Assembly (NCBI RefSeq): GCF_001723055.1
Contig: NZ_MDCR01000323.1
Span: 1 to 38,040, forward strand
Length of the DNA stretch: 38,040 nt
Source: Streptomyces niveus
GTDB lineage: Bacteria; Actinomycetota; Actinomycetes; Streptomycetales; Streptomycetaceae
Direction: 5' to 3'
Below the pieces are notes generated by a model that saw only the letters and a program-made list of their open reading frames with translations, did no database searches and was not told the origin of the DNA. Shown piece after piece: positions 14,090-21,431 of this stretch (positions within the stretch are counted from its first letter, which is position 1; every line of letters begins with the position of its first letter). The translations under genes and the position numbers were made by a program.

Positions 14090-14313
14090 TGGCGGCCGTT
14101 ACCAAGGCGTCCGAGCTGCGTGAACTGGGCAACGAGGAGCTTGTCGACAAGCTCCGCGAGGCCAAGGAAGAGCTGTTCAACCTCCGCTTCCAGGCGGCGA
14201 CCGGCCAGCTCGAGAACCACGGCCGGCTGAAGCTGGTCCGGAAGGACATCGCGCGGATCTACACCCTGATGCGTGAGCGCGAGCTGGGCATCGAGACGGT
14301 GGAGAGCGCCTGA
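14089..14313 (+). CDS. rpmC: 50S ribosomal protein L29
   Basis: This is a 74-residue helical hairpin protein: ASELRELGNEELVDKLREAKEELFNLRFQAATGQLENHGRLKLVRKDIARIYTLMRERE. It lies near the tunnel exit beside L23. The start ATG 14089 is in TGATG with the rplP stop; a GTG one codon earlier (14086) would add one residue. The stop overlaps rpsQ in the same way, so rplP, rpmC and rpsQ should be made in equal amounts. GAGGCAGGTGAG is the ribosome site. Confidence 0.97.
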   Translation: MAAVTKASELRELGNEELVDKLREAKEELFNLRFQAATGQLENHGRLKLVRKDIARIYTLMRERELGIETVESA

Positions 14314-14603
14314 TGACTGAGAGCAACGTGACTGAGACGACCGTGAAGAGCGAGCGCGGATTCCGCAAGACCCGCGAGGGTCTGGTCGTCAGCGACAAGA
14401 TGGACAAGACCGTCGTCGTCGCTGTCGAGGACCGCGTGAAGCACGCGCTGTACGGCAAGGTCATCCGCCGTACGAACAAGCTCAAGGCTCACGACGAGCA
14501 GAACGCCGCCGGGATCGGCGACCGTGTCCTCCTCATGGAGACCCGGCCGCTGTCCGCGACGAAGCGTTGGCGCATCGTCGAGATCCTTGAGAAGGCCAAG
14601 TAA
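14313..14603 (+). CDS. rpsQ: 30S ribosomal protein S17
   Basis: This is a 96-residue protein. The OB-fold core is RGFRKTREGLVVSDKMDKTVVVAVEDRVKHALYGKVIRRTNKLKAHDE, followed by GDRVLLMETRPLSATKRWRIVEIL. A short Thr/Glu-rich N-terminal extension (MTESNVTETTVKSE) precedes the core. The start overlaps the rpmC stop (TGATG). It is the last gene of the S10 block; a 118-bp gap with two hairpins separates it from rplN. Confidence 0.98.
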   Translation: MTESNVTETTVKSERGFRKTREGLVVSDKMDKTVVVAVEDRVKHALYGKVIRRTNKLKAHDEQNAAGIGDRVLLMETRPLSATKRWRIVEILEKAK

Positions 14604-14621
14604 CCAAGGCCGAAGCAATCC

Positions 14622-14693
14622 CTCCCAGGGCATTCTCTGGGAGTAGTTCCGCCAGGCTCGGTGGGGTCCGTACGCAGGTGACGGACCCCGCCG
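14622..14693 (+). terminator. Two hairpins between rpsQ and rplN (attenuator or processing site)
   Basis: The first hairpin pairs CTCCCAG with CTGGGAG around 14622-14643. The second is stronger: arms 14659-14671 and 14681-14693 pair over 13 positions (one G-T), with a 9-nt loop and the core GGGGTCCGT/ACGGACCCC. No T-tract follows either stem. This could be a partial terminator, an RNase site or a leader for a separate spc-type transcript starting at rplN. Confidence 0.5.
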
Positions 14694-14721
14694 GGAACCG
14701 GCAGACGATCAGGAGATAGAC

Positions 14722-15090
14722 GTGATCCAGCAGGAGTCGCGACTGCGTGTCGCCGACAACACTGGTGCCAAGGAGATCCTTTGCATCCGTGTTCTCGGTG
14801 GCTCGGGTCGCCGCTACGCGGGCATCGGTGACGTCATCGTCGCCACCGTCAAGGACGCGATCCCCGGTGGCAACGTGAAGAAGGGTGACGTCATCAAGGC
14901 GGTCATCGTTCGCACCGTGAAGGAGCGCCGCCGCCAGGACGGCTCGTACATCCGCTTCGACGAGAACGCCGCCGTCATTCTGAAGAACGACGGCGACCCT
15001 CGTGGCACCCGTATCTTCGGCCCGGTGGGTCGTGAGCTGCGCGAGAAGAAGTTCATGAAGATCATCTCGCTCGCGCCGGAGGTGCTGTAA
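14722..15090 (+). CDS. rplN: 50S ribosomal protein L14
   Basis: This is a 122-residue protein. MIQQESRLRVADNTGAKEILCIRVLGGSGRRYAGIGDVIVATVKDAIPGG and GSYIRFDENAAVILKNDGDPRGTRIFGPVGRELR are characteristic of L14. It contributes to intersubunit bridges. GTG 14722 follows AGGAGATAG (14711-14719). It opens the second ribosomal block (spc-type order) after the hairpin region. rplX starts 2 bp after its stop. Confidence 0.98.
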   Translation: MIQQESRLRVADNTGAKEILCIRVLGGSGRRYAGIGDVIVATVKDAIPGGNVKKGDVIKAVIVRTVKERRRQDGSYIRFDENAAVILKNDGDPRGTRIFGPVGRELREKKFMKIISLAPEVL

Positions 15091-15092
15091 GC

Positions 15093-15416
15093 ATGAAGAT
15101 CAAGAAGGGCGACCTGGTTCAGGTCATCACCGGTAAGGACAAGGGCAAGCAGGGCAAGGTCATCGTGGCCTACCCCACGCAGGACCGTGTTCTCGTCGAG
15201 GGTGTCAACCGGGTCAAGAAGCACACCAAGGCCGGTCAGACCGCCCGTGGTTCGCAGACCGGCGGCATCGTGACGACCGAGGCCCCTGTCCACATCAGCA
15301 ATGTTCAGCTGGTCGTGGAGAAGGACGGCAAGAAGGTCGTCACCCGCGTCGGCTACCGCTTTGACGACGAGGGCAACAAGATCCGCGTTGCCAAGCGGAC
15401 CGGTGAGGACATCTGA
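15093..15416 (+). CDS. rplX: 50S ribosomal protein L24
   Basis: This is a 107-residue protein with an N-terminal KOW motif (MKIKKGDLVQVITGKDKGKQGKVIVAYPTQDRVLVEGVNRVKKH). The C-terminal part ends GYRFDDEGNKIRVAKRTGEDI. It is an assembly initiator of the 50S subunit near the tunnel exit. The start lies 2 bp after the rplN stop behind GGAGG (15078-15082). The stop overlaps the rplE start in TGATG. Confidence 0.98.
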   Translation: MKIKKGDLVQVITGKDKGKQGKVIVAYPTQDRVLVEGVNRVKKHTKAGQTARGSQTGGIVTTEAPVHISNVQLVVEKDGKKVVTRVGYRFDDEGNKIRVAKRTGEDI

Positions 15417-15973
15417 TGACGACCACAACCGCACCGCGTCTGAAGCTGCGCTACCGCGAGGAGATCGCCGGCAAGCTGCGTGAGGAGTTCTCCCTGGAGA
15501 ACGTCATGCAGGTCCCCGGTCTCGTCAAGATCGTGGTCAACATGGGTGTGGGCGACGCCGCCCGCGACTCCAAGCTGATCGAGGGTGCCATCAAGGACCT
15601 CACCACGATCACCGGCCAGAAGCCGGCCGTGACCAAGGCCCGCAAGTCGATCGCGCAGTTCAAGCTGCGCGAGGGGCAGCCGATCGGCTGCCACGTCACC
15701 CTCCGCGGTGACCGCATGTGGGAGTTCCTGGACCGTACGCTGTCGCTCGCGCTGCCGCGTATCCGTGACTTCCGCGGCCTGTCGCCCAAGCAGTTCGACG
15801 GCCGTGGCAACTACACCTTCGGTCTCACGGAGCAGGTCATGTTCCACGAGATCGACCAGGACAAGATCGACCGGGTCCGGGGCATGGACATCACCGTGGT
15901 CACCACGGCGACCAACGACGACGAGGGTCGTGCCCTCCTTCGTCACCTCGGCTTCCCGTTCAAGGAGAACTGA
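15416..15973 (+). CDS. rplE: 50S ribosomal protein L5
   Basis: This is a 185-residue protein. LKLRYREEIAGKLREEFSLENVMQVPGLVKIVVNMGVGDAARDSKLIEGAIKDL, GQKPAVTKARKSIAQFKLREGQPIGCHVTLRG and IRDFRGLSPKQFDGRGNYTFGLTEQVMFHEI are the L5 blocks. L5 binds 5S rRNA and contacts S13 and P-site tRNA. The start overlaps the rplX stop. rpsN follows 2 bp after the stop. Confidence 0.98.
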   Translation: MTTTTAPRLKLRYREEIAGKLREEFSLENVMQVPGLVKIVVNMGVGDAARDSKLIEGAIKDLTTITGQKPAVTKARKSIAQFKLREGQPIGCHVTLRGDRMWEFLDRTLSLALPRIRDFRGLSPKQFDGRGNYTFGLTEQVMFHEIDQDKIDRVRGMDITVVTTATNDDEGRALLRHLGFPFKEN

Positions 15974-15975
15974 CC

Positions 15976-16161
15976 GTGGCGAAGAAGGCTCTGATCGCTA
16001 AGGCCGCCCGCAAGCCGAAGTTCGGCGTGCGCGGTTACACGCGCTGCCAGCGCTGTGGGCGTCCCCACTCCGTCTACCGCAAGTTCGGCCTGTGCCGTGT
16101 CTGCCTTCGTGAGATGGCACACCGCGGCGAGCTGCCGGGCGTCACCAAGAGCTCCTGGTAA
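15976..16161 (+). CDS. rpsN: 30S ribosomal protein S14, zinc-binding (type Z)
   Basis: This is a 61-residue protein, the short zinc form, with Cys24-x2-Cys27 and Cys40-x2-Cys43 as the zinc ligands. It ends LPGVTKSSW. Streptomycetes typically keep this form here and a longer zinc-free paralogue elsewhere under the zinc regulator Zur; that paralogue is not in this window. GTG 15976 lies 2 bp after the rplE stop. It is often called rpsZ or rpsN1. A 226-bp gap then precedes rpsH. Confidence 0.97.
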   Translation: MAKKALIAKAARKPKFGVRGYTRCQRCGRPHSVYRKFGLCRVCLREMAHRGELPGVTKSSW

Positions 16162-16387
16162 TTCCCTTACTTCAGCGTTGAGTTGAAGTACGGAATCAAC
16201 CAGAGCTCTCGGTAAGCAACTGGTCGGCGGAAGCCCCGCTCTCCATGCCGTAGGCTTGGGGGGTTGGGCGTCCGCCGCCCGAAACTTACTACGCCGTAGG
16301 TCCCCGCACCGCACCCGTCCCGCCATCGAGTGGGGAGAGGGATGGCGCATACAGGAAACCCCGGCGAGAGAGGCCGAAGGCCAATTC
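16162..16387 (+). promoter_or_regulatory. Leader region between rpsN and rpsH
   Basis: The gap is unusually long for the middle of a ribosomal operon. It holds a 7-bp hairpin, TACTTCA/TGAAGTA (16168-16190, 9-nt loop), soon after rpsN. GCCGTAGG occurs near 16249 and again near 16292. A purine-rich stretch, GGGGAGAGGGATGG (16331-16344), precedes the rpsH ribosome site GAAGG (16376-16380). No clear promoter was found. It may hold a separate start of transcription or an S8 target, which in E. coli lies on spc mRNA; both are inferences. Confidence 0.35.
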
Positions 16388-16786
16388 ATGACCATGACTG
16401 ATCCCATCGCAGACATGCTCACGCGTCTGCGTAACGCGAACTCGGCGTATCACGACACCGTCGAGATGCCGCACAGCAAGATCAAGTCGCACATCGCGGA
16501 GATCCTCCAGCAGGAGGGCTTCATCACCGGCTGGAAGGTCGAGGACGCCGAGGTCGGCAAGTCCCTCACCCTTGAGCTGAAGTTCGGCCCGAACCGCGAG
16601 CGTTCGATCGCCGGCATCAAGCGCATCTCGAAGCCGGGTCTGCGCGTGTATGCCAAGTCCACCAACCTGCCCAAGGTGCTCGGCGGCCTGGGCGTGGCGA
16701 TCATCTCCACGTCCCACGGTCTTCTGACCGGCCAGCAGGCAGGCAAGAAGGGCGTAGGTGGGGAAGTCCTCGCCTACGTCTGGTAG
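16388..16786 (+). CDS. rpsH: 30S ribosomal protein S8
   Basis: This is a 132-residue protein. MTMTDPIADMLTRLRNANSAYHDTVEMPHSKIKSHIAEILQQEGFI and the C-terminal block STSHGLLTGQQAGKKGVGGEVLAYVW are S8. It nucleates the 16S central domain. The start is ATG 16388 behind GAAGG; an ATG two codons later is possible, and the frame is open further upstream without homology. In E. coli S8 represses its operon by binding mRNA. rplF starts 21 bp after the stop. Confidence 0.97.
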   Translation: MTMTDPIADMLTRLRNANSAYHDTVEMPHSKIKSHIAEILQQEGFITGWKVEDAEVGKSLTLELKFGPNRERSIAGIKRISKPGLRVYAKSTNLPKVLGGLGVAIISTSHGLLTGQQAGKKGVGGEVLAYVW

Positions 16787-16807
16787 TCGGGAACGGAGGA
16801 AAAGCTC

Positions 16808-17347
16808 ATGTCGCGAATCGGCAAGCTCCCCATCCAGGTTCCCACCGGTGTGGACGTCACCATCGACGGCCGTACGGTCGCGGTGAAGGGCCCCAAGGGC
16901 ACCCTCTCGCACACCGTCGCAGCGCCGATCGAGGTCTCCAAGGGCGACGACGGCACCCTCCAGGTGCTGCGCCCGAACGACGAGCGTCAGAACAAGGCCC
17001 TGCACGGCCTGTCCCGCACGCTGGTGGCGAACATGATCACCGGTGTGACCCAGGGATACAGCAAGGCGCTCGAAATCAGCGGTGTCGGTTACCGGGTCCA
17101 GGCGAAGGGCTCCAACCTGGAGTTCGCGCTCGGATACAGCCACCCGATCGTCGTCGAGGCCCCCGAGGGCATCACCTTCAAGGTCGAGTCCCCGACGAAG
17201 CTCAGTGTCGAGGGCATCGACAAGCAGAAGGTCGGCGAGGTCGCGGCGAACATCCGCAAGCTGCGGAAGCCCGACCCGTACAAGGCCAAGGGCGTCAAGT
17301 ACGCCGGCGAGGTCATCCGCCGCAAGGTCGGAAAGGCGGGTAAGTAG
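16808..17347 (+). CDS. rplF: 50S ribosomal protein L6
   Basis: This is a 179-residue protein with two similar alpha/beta repeats: MSRIGKLPIQVPTGVDVTIDGRTVAVKGPKGTLSHTV at the front, then GVTQGYSKALEISGVGYRVQAKG. It ends with LRKPDPYKAKGVKYAGEVIRRKVGKAGK, the conserved C-terminal block near the sarcin-ricin loop. The start is ATG 16808 behind GGAGGAAA. rplR follows 2 bp after the stop. Confidence 0.98.
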   Translation: MSRIGKLPIQVPTGVDVTIDGRTVAVKGPKGTLSHTVAAPIEVSKGDDGTLQVLRPNDERQNKALHGLSRTLVANMITGVTQGYSKALEISGVGYRVQAKGSNLEFALGYSHPIVVEAPEGITFKVESPTKLSVEGIDKQKVGEVAANIRKLRKPDPYKAKGVKYAGEVIRRKVGKAGK

Positions 17348-17349
17348 CC

Positions 17350-17733
17350 ATGGCATTCGGTGTAAAGATCGCCAAGGGCAAGGCCTACAAGGCCGCTGCC
17401 ATCAAGCGGCGTCACATCCGCGTACGCAAGAAGGTCTCGGGCACGCAGGTCCGCCCGCGCCTCGTTGTGACGCGTTCCAACCGCCACATGGTGGCCCAGG
17501 TCATCGACGACATCGCGGGCCACACGCTCGCGTCGGCGTCGACCCTGGACACGTCGATCCGCGGCGGCGACGCAGACAAGAGCGCCCAGGCACAGAAGGT
17601 GGGTGCCCTGGTCGCCGAGCGCGCCAAGGCCGCCGGTGTCGAGGCTGTCGTGTTCGACCGTGGTGGCAACCAGTACGCCGGGCGGATTGCCGCTCTGGCT
17701 GACGCCGCCCGTGAAGCCGGGCTGAAGTTCTAA
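17350..17733 (+). CDS. rplR: 50S ribosomal protein L18
   Basis: This is a 127-residue protein. RRHIRVRKKVSGTQVRPRLVVTRSNRHMVAQVIDDIAGHTLASASTLD, AQKVGALVAERAKAAGVEAVVFDRGGNQYAGRIAALADAAREAGL is the complete L18 fold. It binds 5S rRNA with L5. ATG 17350 lies 2 bp after rplF with GGAAAGGCGGG upstream. A 46-bp gap follows before rpsE. Confidence 0.98.
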   Translation: MAFGVKIAKGKAYKAAAIKRRHIRVRKKVSGTQVRPRLVVTRSNRHMVAQVIDDIAGHTLASASTLDTSIRGGDADKSAQAQKVGALVAERAKAAGVEAVVFDRGGNQYAGRIAALADAAREAGLKF

Positions 17734-17779
17734 GCCCCGGTTCCGGAGCTAGCGGACGTAACAGAGAGAGGTAATTCCA

Positions 17780-18382
17780 ATGGCTGGACCCCAGCGCCGC
17801 GGAAGCGGTGCCGGTGGCGGCGAGCGGCGGGACCGGAAGGGCCGTGACGGTGGCGCTGCCGCCGAGAAGACCGCGTACGTAGAGCGTGTCGTCGCGATCA
17901 ACCGTGTTGCCAAGGTCGTGAAGGGTGGTCGTCGCTTCAGCTTCACCGCGCTGGTCGTGGTGGGCGACGGTGACGGCACCGTGGGTGTCGGTTACGGCAA
18001 GGCCAAGGAGGTGCCGGCCGCCATCGCCAAGGGTGTTGAGGAGGCCAAGAAGCACTTCTTCAAGGTCCCCCGTATCCAGGGCACCATCCCGCACCCGATC
18101 CAGGGTGAGAAGGCGGCGGGCGTCGTCCTGCTCAAGCCCGCGTCCCCCGGTACCGGCGTCATCGCCGGTGGCCCGGTGCGTGCCGTGCTCGAGTGCGCCG
18201 GCGTCCACGACATCCTGTCGAAGTCGCTCGGTTCGTCGAACCCGATCAACATCGTGCACGCGACCGTGGCGGCCCTCCAGGGTCTGCAGCGTCCCGAGGA
18301 GATCGCGGCCCGCCGCGGTCTGCCCCTCGAGGACGTCGCCCCCGCGGCTCTGCTTCGTGCGCGTGCGGGAGCGGGTGCGTGA
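17780..18382 (+). CDS. rpsE: 30S ribosomal protein S5
   Basis: This is a 200-residue protein. An N-terminal Gly/Arg-rich lead (MAGPQRRGSGAGGGERRDRK) precedes the double-stranded RNA-binding-like domain (YVERVVAINRVAKVVKGGRRFSFTALVVVGDGDGTVGVGYGKAKEVP) and the C-terminal ribosomal S5 domain (GVIAGGPVRAVLECAGVHDILSKSLGSSNPINIVHAT). S5 affects decoding accuracy and sits at the mRNA entry site. The start ATG 17780 is behind GAGAGAGGTAA. The stop overlaps rpmD. Confidence 0.98.
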   Translation: MAGPQRRGSGAGGGERRDRKGRDGGAAAEKTAYVERVVAINRVAKVVKGGRRFSFTALVVVGDGDGTVGVGYGKAKEVPAAIAKGVEEAKKHFFKVPRIQGTIPHPIQGEKAAGVVLLKPASPGTGVIAGGPVRAVLECAGVHDILSKSLGSSNPINIVHATVAALQGLQRPEEIAARRGLPLEDVAPAALLRARAGAGA

Positions 18383-18564
18383 TGGCCCGTCTCAAGATCA
18401 CGCAGACGAAGTCGTACATCGGCAGCAAGCAGAACCACCGCGACACCCTTCGTTCGCTGGGCCTCAAGCGGCTCAACGACGTGGTTGTCAAGGATGATCG
18501 TCCCGAGTTCCGCGGCATGGCGAACACCGTGCGGCACCTCGTGACGGTTGAGGAGGTCGACTGA
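18382..18564 (+). CDS. rpmD: 50S ribosomal protein L30
   Basis: This is a 60-residue protein: MARLKITQTKSYIGSKQNHRDTLRSLGLKRLNDVVVKDDRPEFRGMANTVRHLVTVEEV, the full L30 pattern. The start is in TGATG with the rpsE stop, behind GGGAGCGGG. rplO starts 1 bp after the stop codon. L30 is absent from some bacteria but regular in actinobacteria. Confidence 0.98.
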   Translation: MARLKITQTKSYIGSKQNHRDTLRSLGLKRLNDVVVKDDRPEFRGMANTVRHLVTVEEVD

Positions 18565-18565
18565 C

Positions 18566-19021
18566 ATGGCGGAGCAGAAGCCGCTGAAGGTCCACAACCT
18601 CCGTCCTGCCCCCGGAGCCAAGACCGCCAAGACCCGTGTGGGCCGTGGCGAGGCGTCCAAGGGCAAGACCGCGGGTCGTGGCACCAAGGGCACCAAGGCC
18701 CGTTACCAGGTTCCGGAGCGCTTCGAGGGCGGGCAGATGCCCCTCCACATGCGTCTCCCGAAGCTCAAGGGCTTCAAGAACCCGTTCCGTACCGAGTACC
18801 AGGTCGTGAACCTGGACAAGCTGGCCGAGCTCTACCCGCAGGGTGGCGAGGTCACGGTGGCCGATCTGGTCGACAAGGGTGCGGTCCGTAAGAACAGCCT
18901 CGTCAAGGTCCTGGGCCAGGGCGAGATCTCCGTGGCACTGACGGTTTCGGTTGACGCCGCTTCCGGCTCCGCCAAGGAGAAGATTGCCGCCGCCGGCGGC
19001 TCCGTCACCGAGCTTGTCTGA
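18566..19021 (+). CDS. rplO: 50S ribosomal protein L15
   Basis: This is a 151-residue protein. LKVHNLRPAPGAKTAKTRVGRGEASKGKTAGRGTKGTKAR is the RNA-binding extension and QMPLHMRLPKLKGFKNPF the core. ATG 18566 has GAGGAGG (18550-18556) upstream. It is the last gene before a strong terminator (19053-19092), so the rplN-rplO unit largely ends here rather than running on to secY as in E. coli. Confidence 0.97.
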   Translation: MAEQKPLKVHNLRPAPGAKTAKTRVGRGEASKGKTAGRGTKGTKARYQVPERFEGGQMPLHMRLPKLKGFKNPFRTEYQVVNLDKLAELYPQGGEVTVADLVDKGAVRKNSLVKVLGQGEISVALTVSVDAASGSAKEKIAAAGGSVTELV

Positions 19022-19052
19022 GACGTCTCGGACAAGTTGATGGACTGAACAC

Positions 19053-19092
19053 CCAACCGGGGATGCCTCTCATAAGGGGCATCCCCGGTTGG
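19053..19092 (+). terminator. Strong terminator after rplO
   Basis: A perfect 15-bp stem (19053-19067 with 19078-19092, core CCGGGGATGCC/GGCATCCCCGG) has a 10-nt loop and is followed by TCGTTCCT. It starts 31 bases after the rplO stop. Although the T-tract is short, such long GC stems terminate transcription in Streptomyces. Confidence 0.8.
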
Positions 19093-19114
19093 TCGTTCCT
19101 AGGGGGGCAGGTAC

Positions 19115-19287
19115 GCCGGTAAGGTGGCGTGCACTGTTGCTGTATTGAACCCGGGGGTCCGCCCCCGGACCCCGAGCCACGCGGACTCTCCGCTGGGGTG
19201 GTCGCGTGGCTTTTTGCCTGATATGTATCCGTCGATCCTCAAGACCGTCACCCTTGACGCGCGAGCGCGGGGGTCGCAGGAGGCACC
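19115..19287 (+). promoter_or_regulatory. secY promoter candidate and leader with terminator-type hairpin
   Basis: GGTAAGGT (TAAGGT at about 19120-19125) could be a -10 element; the -35 is unclear. The leader then holds two mutually exclusive stems sharing the same bases: CCGGGGG/CCCCCGG (19151-19168) and GGGGTCCG/CGGACCCC (19154-19173). Next comes AGCCACGCG/CGCGTGGCT (19175-19183 with 19203-19211) followed directly by five T residues. The last element is a textbook intrinsic terminator 77 bases before the secY start, so attenuation of secY is possible. Confidence 0.5.
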
Positions 19288-20607
19288 GTGCTCACCGCGT
19301 TCGCCCGGGCGTTCAAGACGCCCGACCTGCGCAAGAAGCTGCTCTTCACGTTGTTCATCATCGTGCTGTACAGGTTCGGGGCGCACATCCCCGTACCCGG
19401 CGTCAGCTACGAGAATGTCCAGACGTGCGTCGACGCAGCGCAGAAGGGCAATAACAGCCTGTTCGGGCTGGTGAACATGTTCAGCGGCGGAGCGCTGCTG
19501 CAGATTACGATCTTCGCGCTCGGCATCATGCCGTACATCACGGCAAGCATCATCCTGCAGCTGCTGACTGTGGTCATCCCCCGACTCGAAGCCCTCAAGA
19601 AGGAAGGGCAGTCCGGTCAGGCCAAGATCACTCAGTACACCCGATACCTGACAGTCGCCCTCGCGGTGCTCCAGGGCACCGGTCTGGTGGCAACGGCCCG
19701 CAGCGGCGCGCTCTTCAGCGGCTGCCCGGTCGCCTCGGAGATCGTTCCGGACCAGTCGATCTTCATCACCGTCACGATGGTCATCACGATGACCGCCGGT
19801 ACGGCCGCCGTCATGTGGCTCGGTGAGATGATCACCGACAAGGGCATCGGCAACGGCATGTCCATCCTGATGTTCATCTCCATCGCCGCCGGCTTCCCCG
19901 GCGCGCTGTGGGCCATCAAGGAGAGCGGCAAGCTCGCCCAGGGCTGGATCGAGTTCGGCACCGTCATTCTCATCGGCTTCGTCATGGTGGCCCTGGTCGT
20001 CTTCGTCGAGCAGGCGCAGCGCCGGATCCCCGTGCAGTACGCGAAGCGCATGATCGGACGCAGGTCCTACGGCGGTACGTCCACGTACATTCCGCTCAAG
20101 GTCAACCAGGCGGGTGTGATCCCGGTCATCTTCGCGTCGTCGCTGCTCTACATCCCGGCGCTGATCGCGCAGTTCTCCAGTTCGCAGTCCGGCTGGAAGA
20201 CCTGGATCGAAGCCCACTTCATCAAGGGTGACCATCCCTACTACATCGCGACCTACTTCGTGCTGGTCGTGTTCTTCGCCTTCTTCTACGTGGCCATCAC
20301 GTTCAACCCCGAAGAAGTCGCGGACAACATGAAGAAGTATGGTGGCTTCATCCCGGGCATCCGGGCAGGTCGACCTACTGCCGAGTATCTGAGTTACGTA
20401 CTCAACCGGATCACTTGGCCGGGCTCGCTGTACCTCGGGTTGATCGCTCTCGTCCCAACGATGGCGTTGGCAGGCTTCGGCGGCGCGAACCAGAACTTCC
20501 CCTTCGGCGGGACAAGCATCCTGATCATCGTGGGTGTGGGTCTGGAGACCGTGAAGCAGATCGAGAGCCAGCTCCAGCAGCGTAATTACGAAGGGTTCCT
20601 CCGCTGA
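19288..20607 (+). CDS. secY: Preprotein translocase subunit SecY
   Basis: This is a 439-residue integral membrane protein with ten predicted transmembrane helices, the channel of the Sec translocon. MLTAFARAFKTPDLRKKLLFTLFIIVLYRFGAHIPVPGV, SGGALLQITIFALGIMPYITASIILQLL, EQAQRRIPVQYAKRM and FIPGIRAGRPTAEYLSYVLNRITWPGSLYLG are SecY signatures; the last is the C5 cytoplasmic loop for SecA and ribosome docking. GTG 19288 lies behind AGGAGG. The stop overlaps adk (TGATG). It is co-transcribed with adk and probably map. Confidence 0.98.
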   Translation: MLTAFARAFKTPDLRKKLLFTLFIIVLYRFGAHIPVPGVSYENVQTCVDAAQKGNNSLFGLVNMFSGGALLQITIFALGIMPYITASIILQLLTVVIPRLEALKKEGQSGQAKITQYTRYLTVALAVLQGTGLVATARSGALFSGCPVASEIVPDQSIFITVTMVITMTAGTAAVMWLGEMITDKGIGNGMSILMFISIAAGFPGALWAIKESGKLAQGWIEFGTVILIGFVMVALVVFVEQAQRRIPVQYAKRMIGRRSYGGTSTYIPLKVNQAGVIPVIFASSLLYIPALIAQFSSSQSGWKTWIEAHFIKGDHPYYIATYFVLVVFFAFFYVAITFNPEEVADNMKKYGGFIPGIRAGRPTAEYLSYVLNRITWPGSLYLGLIALVPTMALAGFGGANQNFPFGGTSILIIVGVGLETVKQIESQLQQRNYEGFLR

Positions 20608-21269
20608 TGCGAATCGTCCTCGTCGGACCGCCCGGTGCCGGCAAGGGAACGCAGGCTGCGTACCTTGCCGAGAACCTCTCCATTCCGCACATCTCCACCG
20701 GTGACCTCTTCCGCGCCAACATCAGCCAGGGCACCGACCTCGGCAAGCAGGCGAAGAGCTACATGGACGCCGGGAACCTGGTTCCCGACGAGGTCACCAT
20801 CGCGATGGCGCTGGATCGGATGGGCCGGCCGGACGCCGCGAACGGCTTCCTTCTGGACGGCTTTCCCCGCAACGTCTTCCAGGCCGAGGCGCTCGACAAG
20901 GCGCTCACGGCCGAGGGGTTGCACCTGGACGCCGTGCTGGACCTGGAGATCGACGAGGACGAAGTGGTCAAGCGGATCGCCGGTCGGCGCATCTGCCGCA
21001 AGGACAGCTCGCACGTCTTCCACGTCACCTACAGCCCGCCGCAGAAGCAGGGTGTGTGTGATGTCTGCGGCGGCGAGCTGTACCAGCGGGACGACGACTC
21101 CGAGGAGACGGTCCGTACGCGGCTGGAGGTCTACCACACGCAGACCGAGCCGATCATCGACCACTACCGCGAACAGGGCCTCGTCGTCACCATCTCCGCG
21201 CTGGGCAAGGTCGTCGAGGTGACCAAGCGCGCGATGGCGGCTCTTGAGGAGGGTGGCCGGGCCGCGTAG
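20607..21269 (+). CDS. adk: Adenylate kinase
   Basis: This is a 220-residue long-form enzyme (ATP + AMP to 2 ADP), cytoplasmic. The P-loop is GPPGAGKGTQ (7-17). The AMP site is ISTGDLFRANI and FLLDGFPRN. The LID (about 124-162) has Cys130, Cys151 and Cys154 with CDVCGGELYQRDDD. The position matching the second Cys of a four-Cys zinc lid is Asp133, so zinc binding is uncertain. ATG 20607 overlaps the secY stop. A 162-bp gap with inverted repeats ACGGCCG/CGGCCGT precedes map. Confidence 0.98.
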   Translation: MRIVLVGPPGAGKGTQAAYLAENLSIPHISTGDLFRANISQGTDLGKQAKSYMDAGNLVPDEVTIAMALDRMGRPDAANGFLLDGFPRNVFQAEALDKALTAEGLHLDAVLDLEIDEDEVVKRIAGRRICRKDSSHVFHVTYSPPQKQGVCDVCGGELYQRDDDSEETVRTRLEVYHTQTEPIIDHYREQGLVVTISALGKVVEVTKRAMAALEEGGRAA

Positions 21270-21431
21270 GTCCGGTTCACCGAGCATCACCAGGTACGGC
21301 ACAGTGATACGGCCGGGGCGCCCCGTAGCGGGCACCACGGCCGTACTGCTGTCCGGCTACCGTAGGTGTCCCGTCGCGGACGCCGACAGAGACAGCATTC
21401 CTTCTTCGACCGAGTGAGGCAGGCCGCCGTC

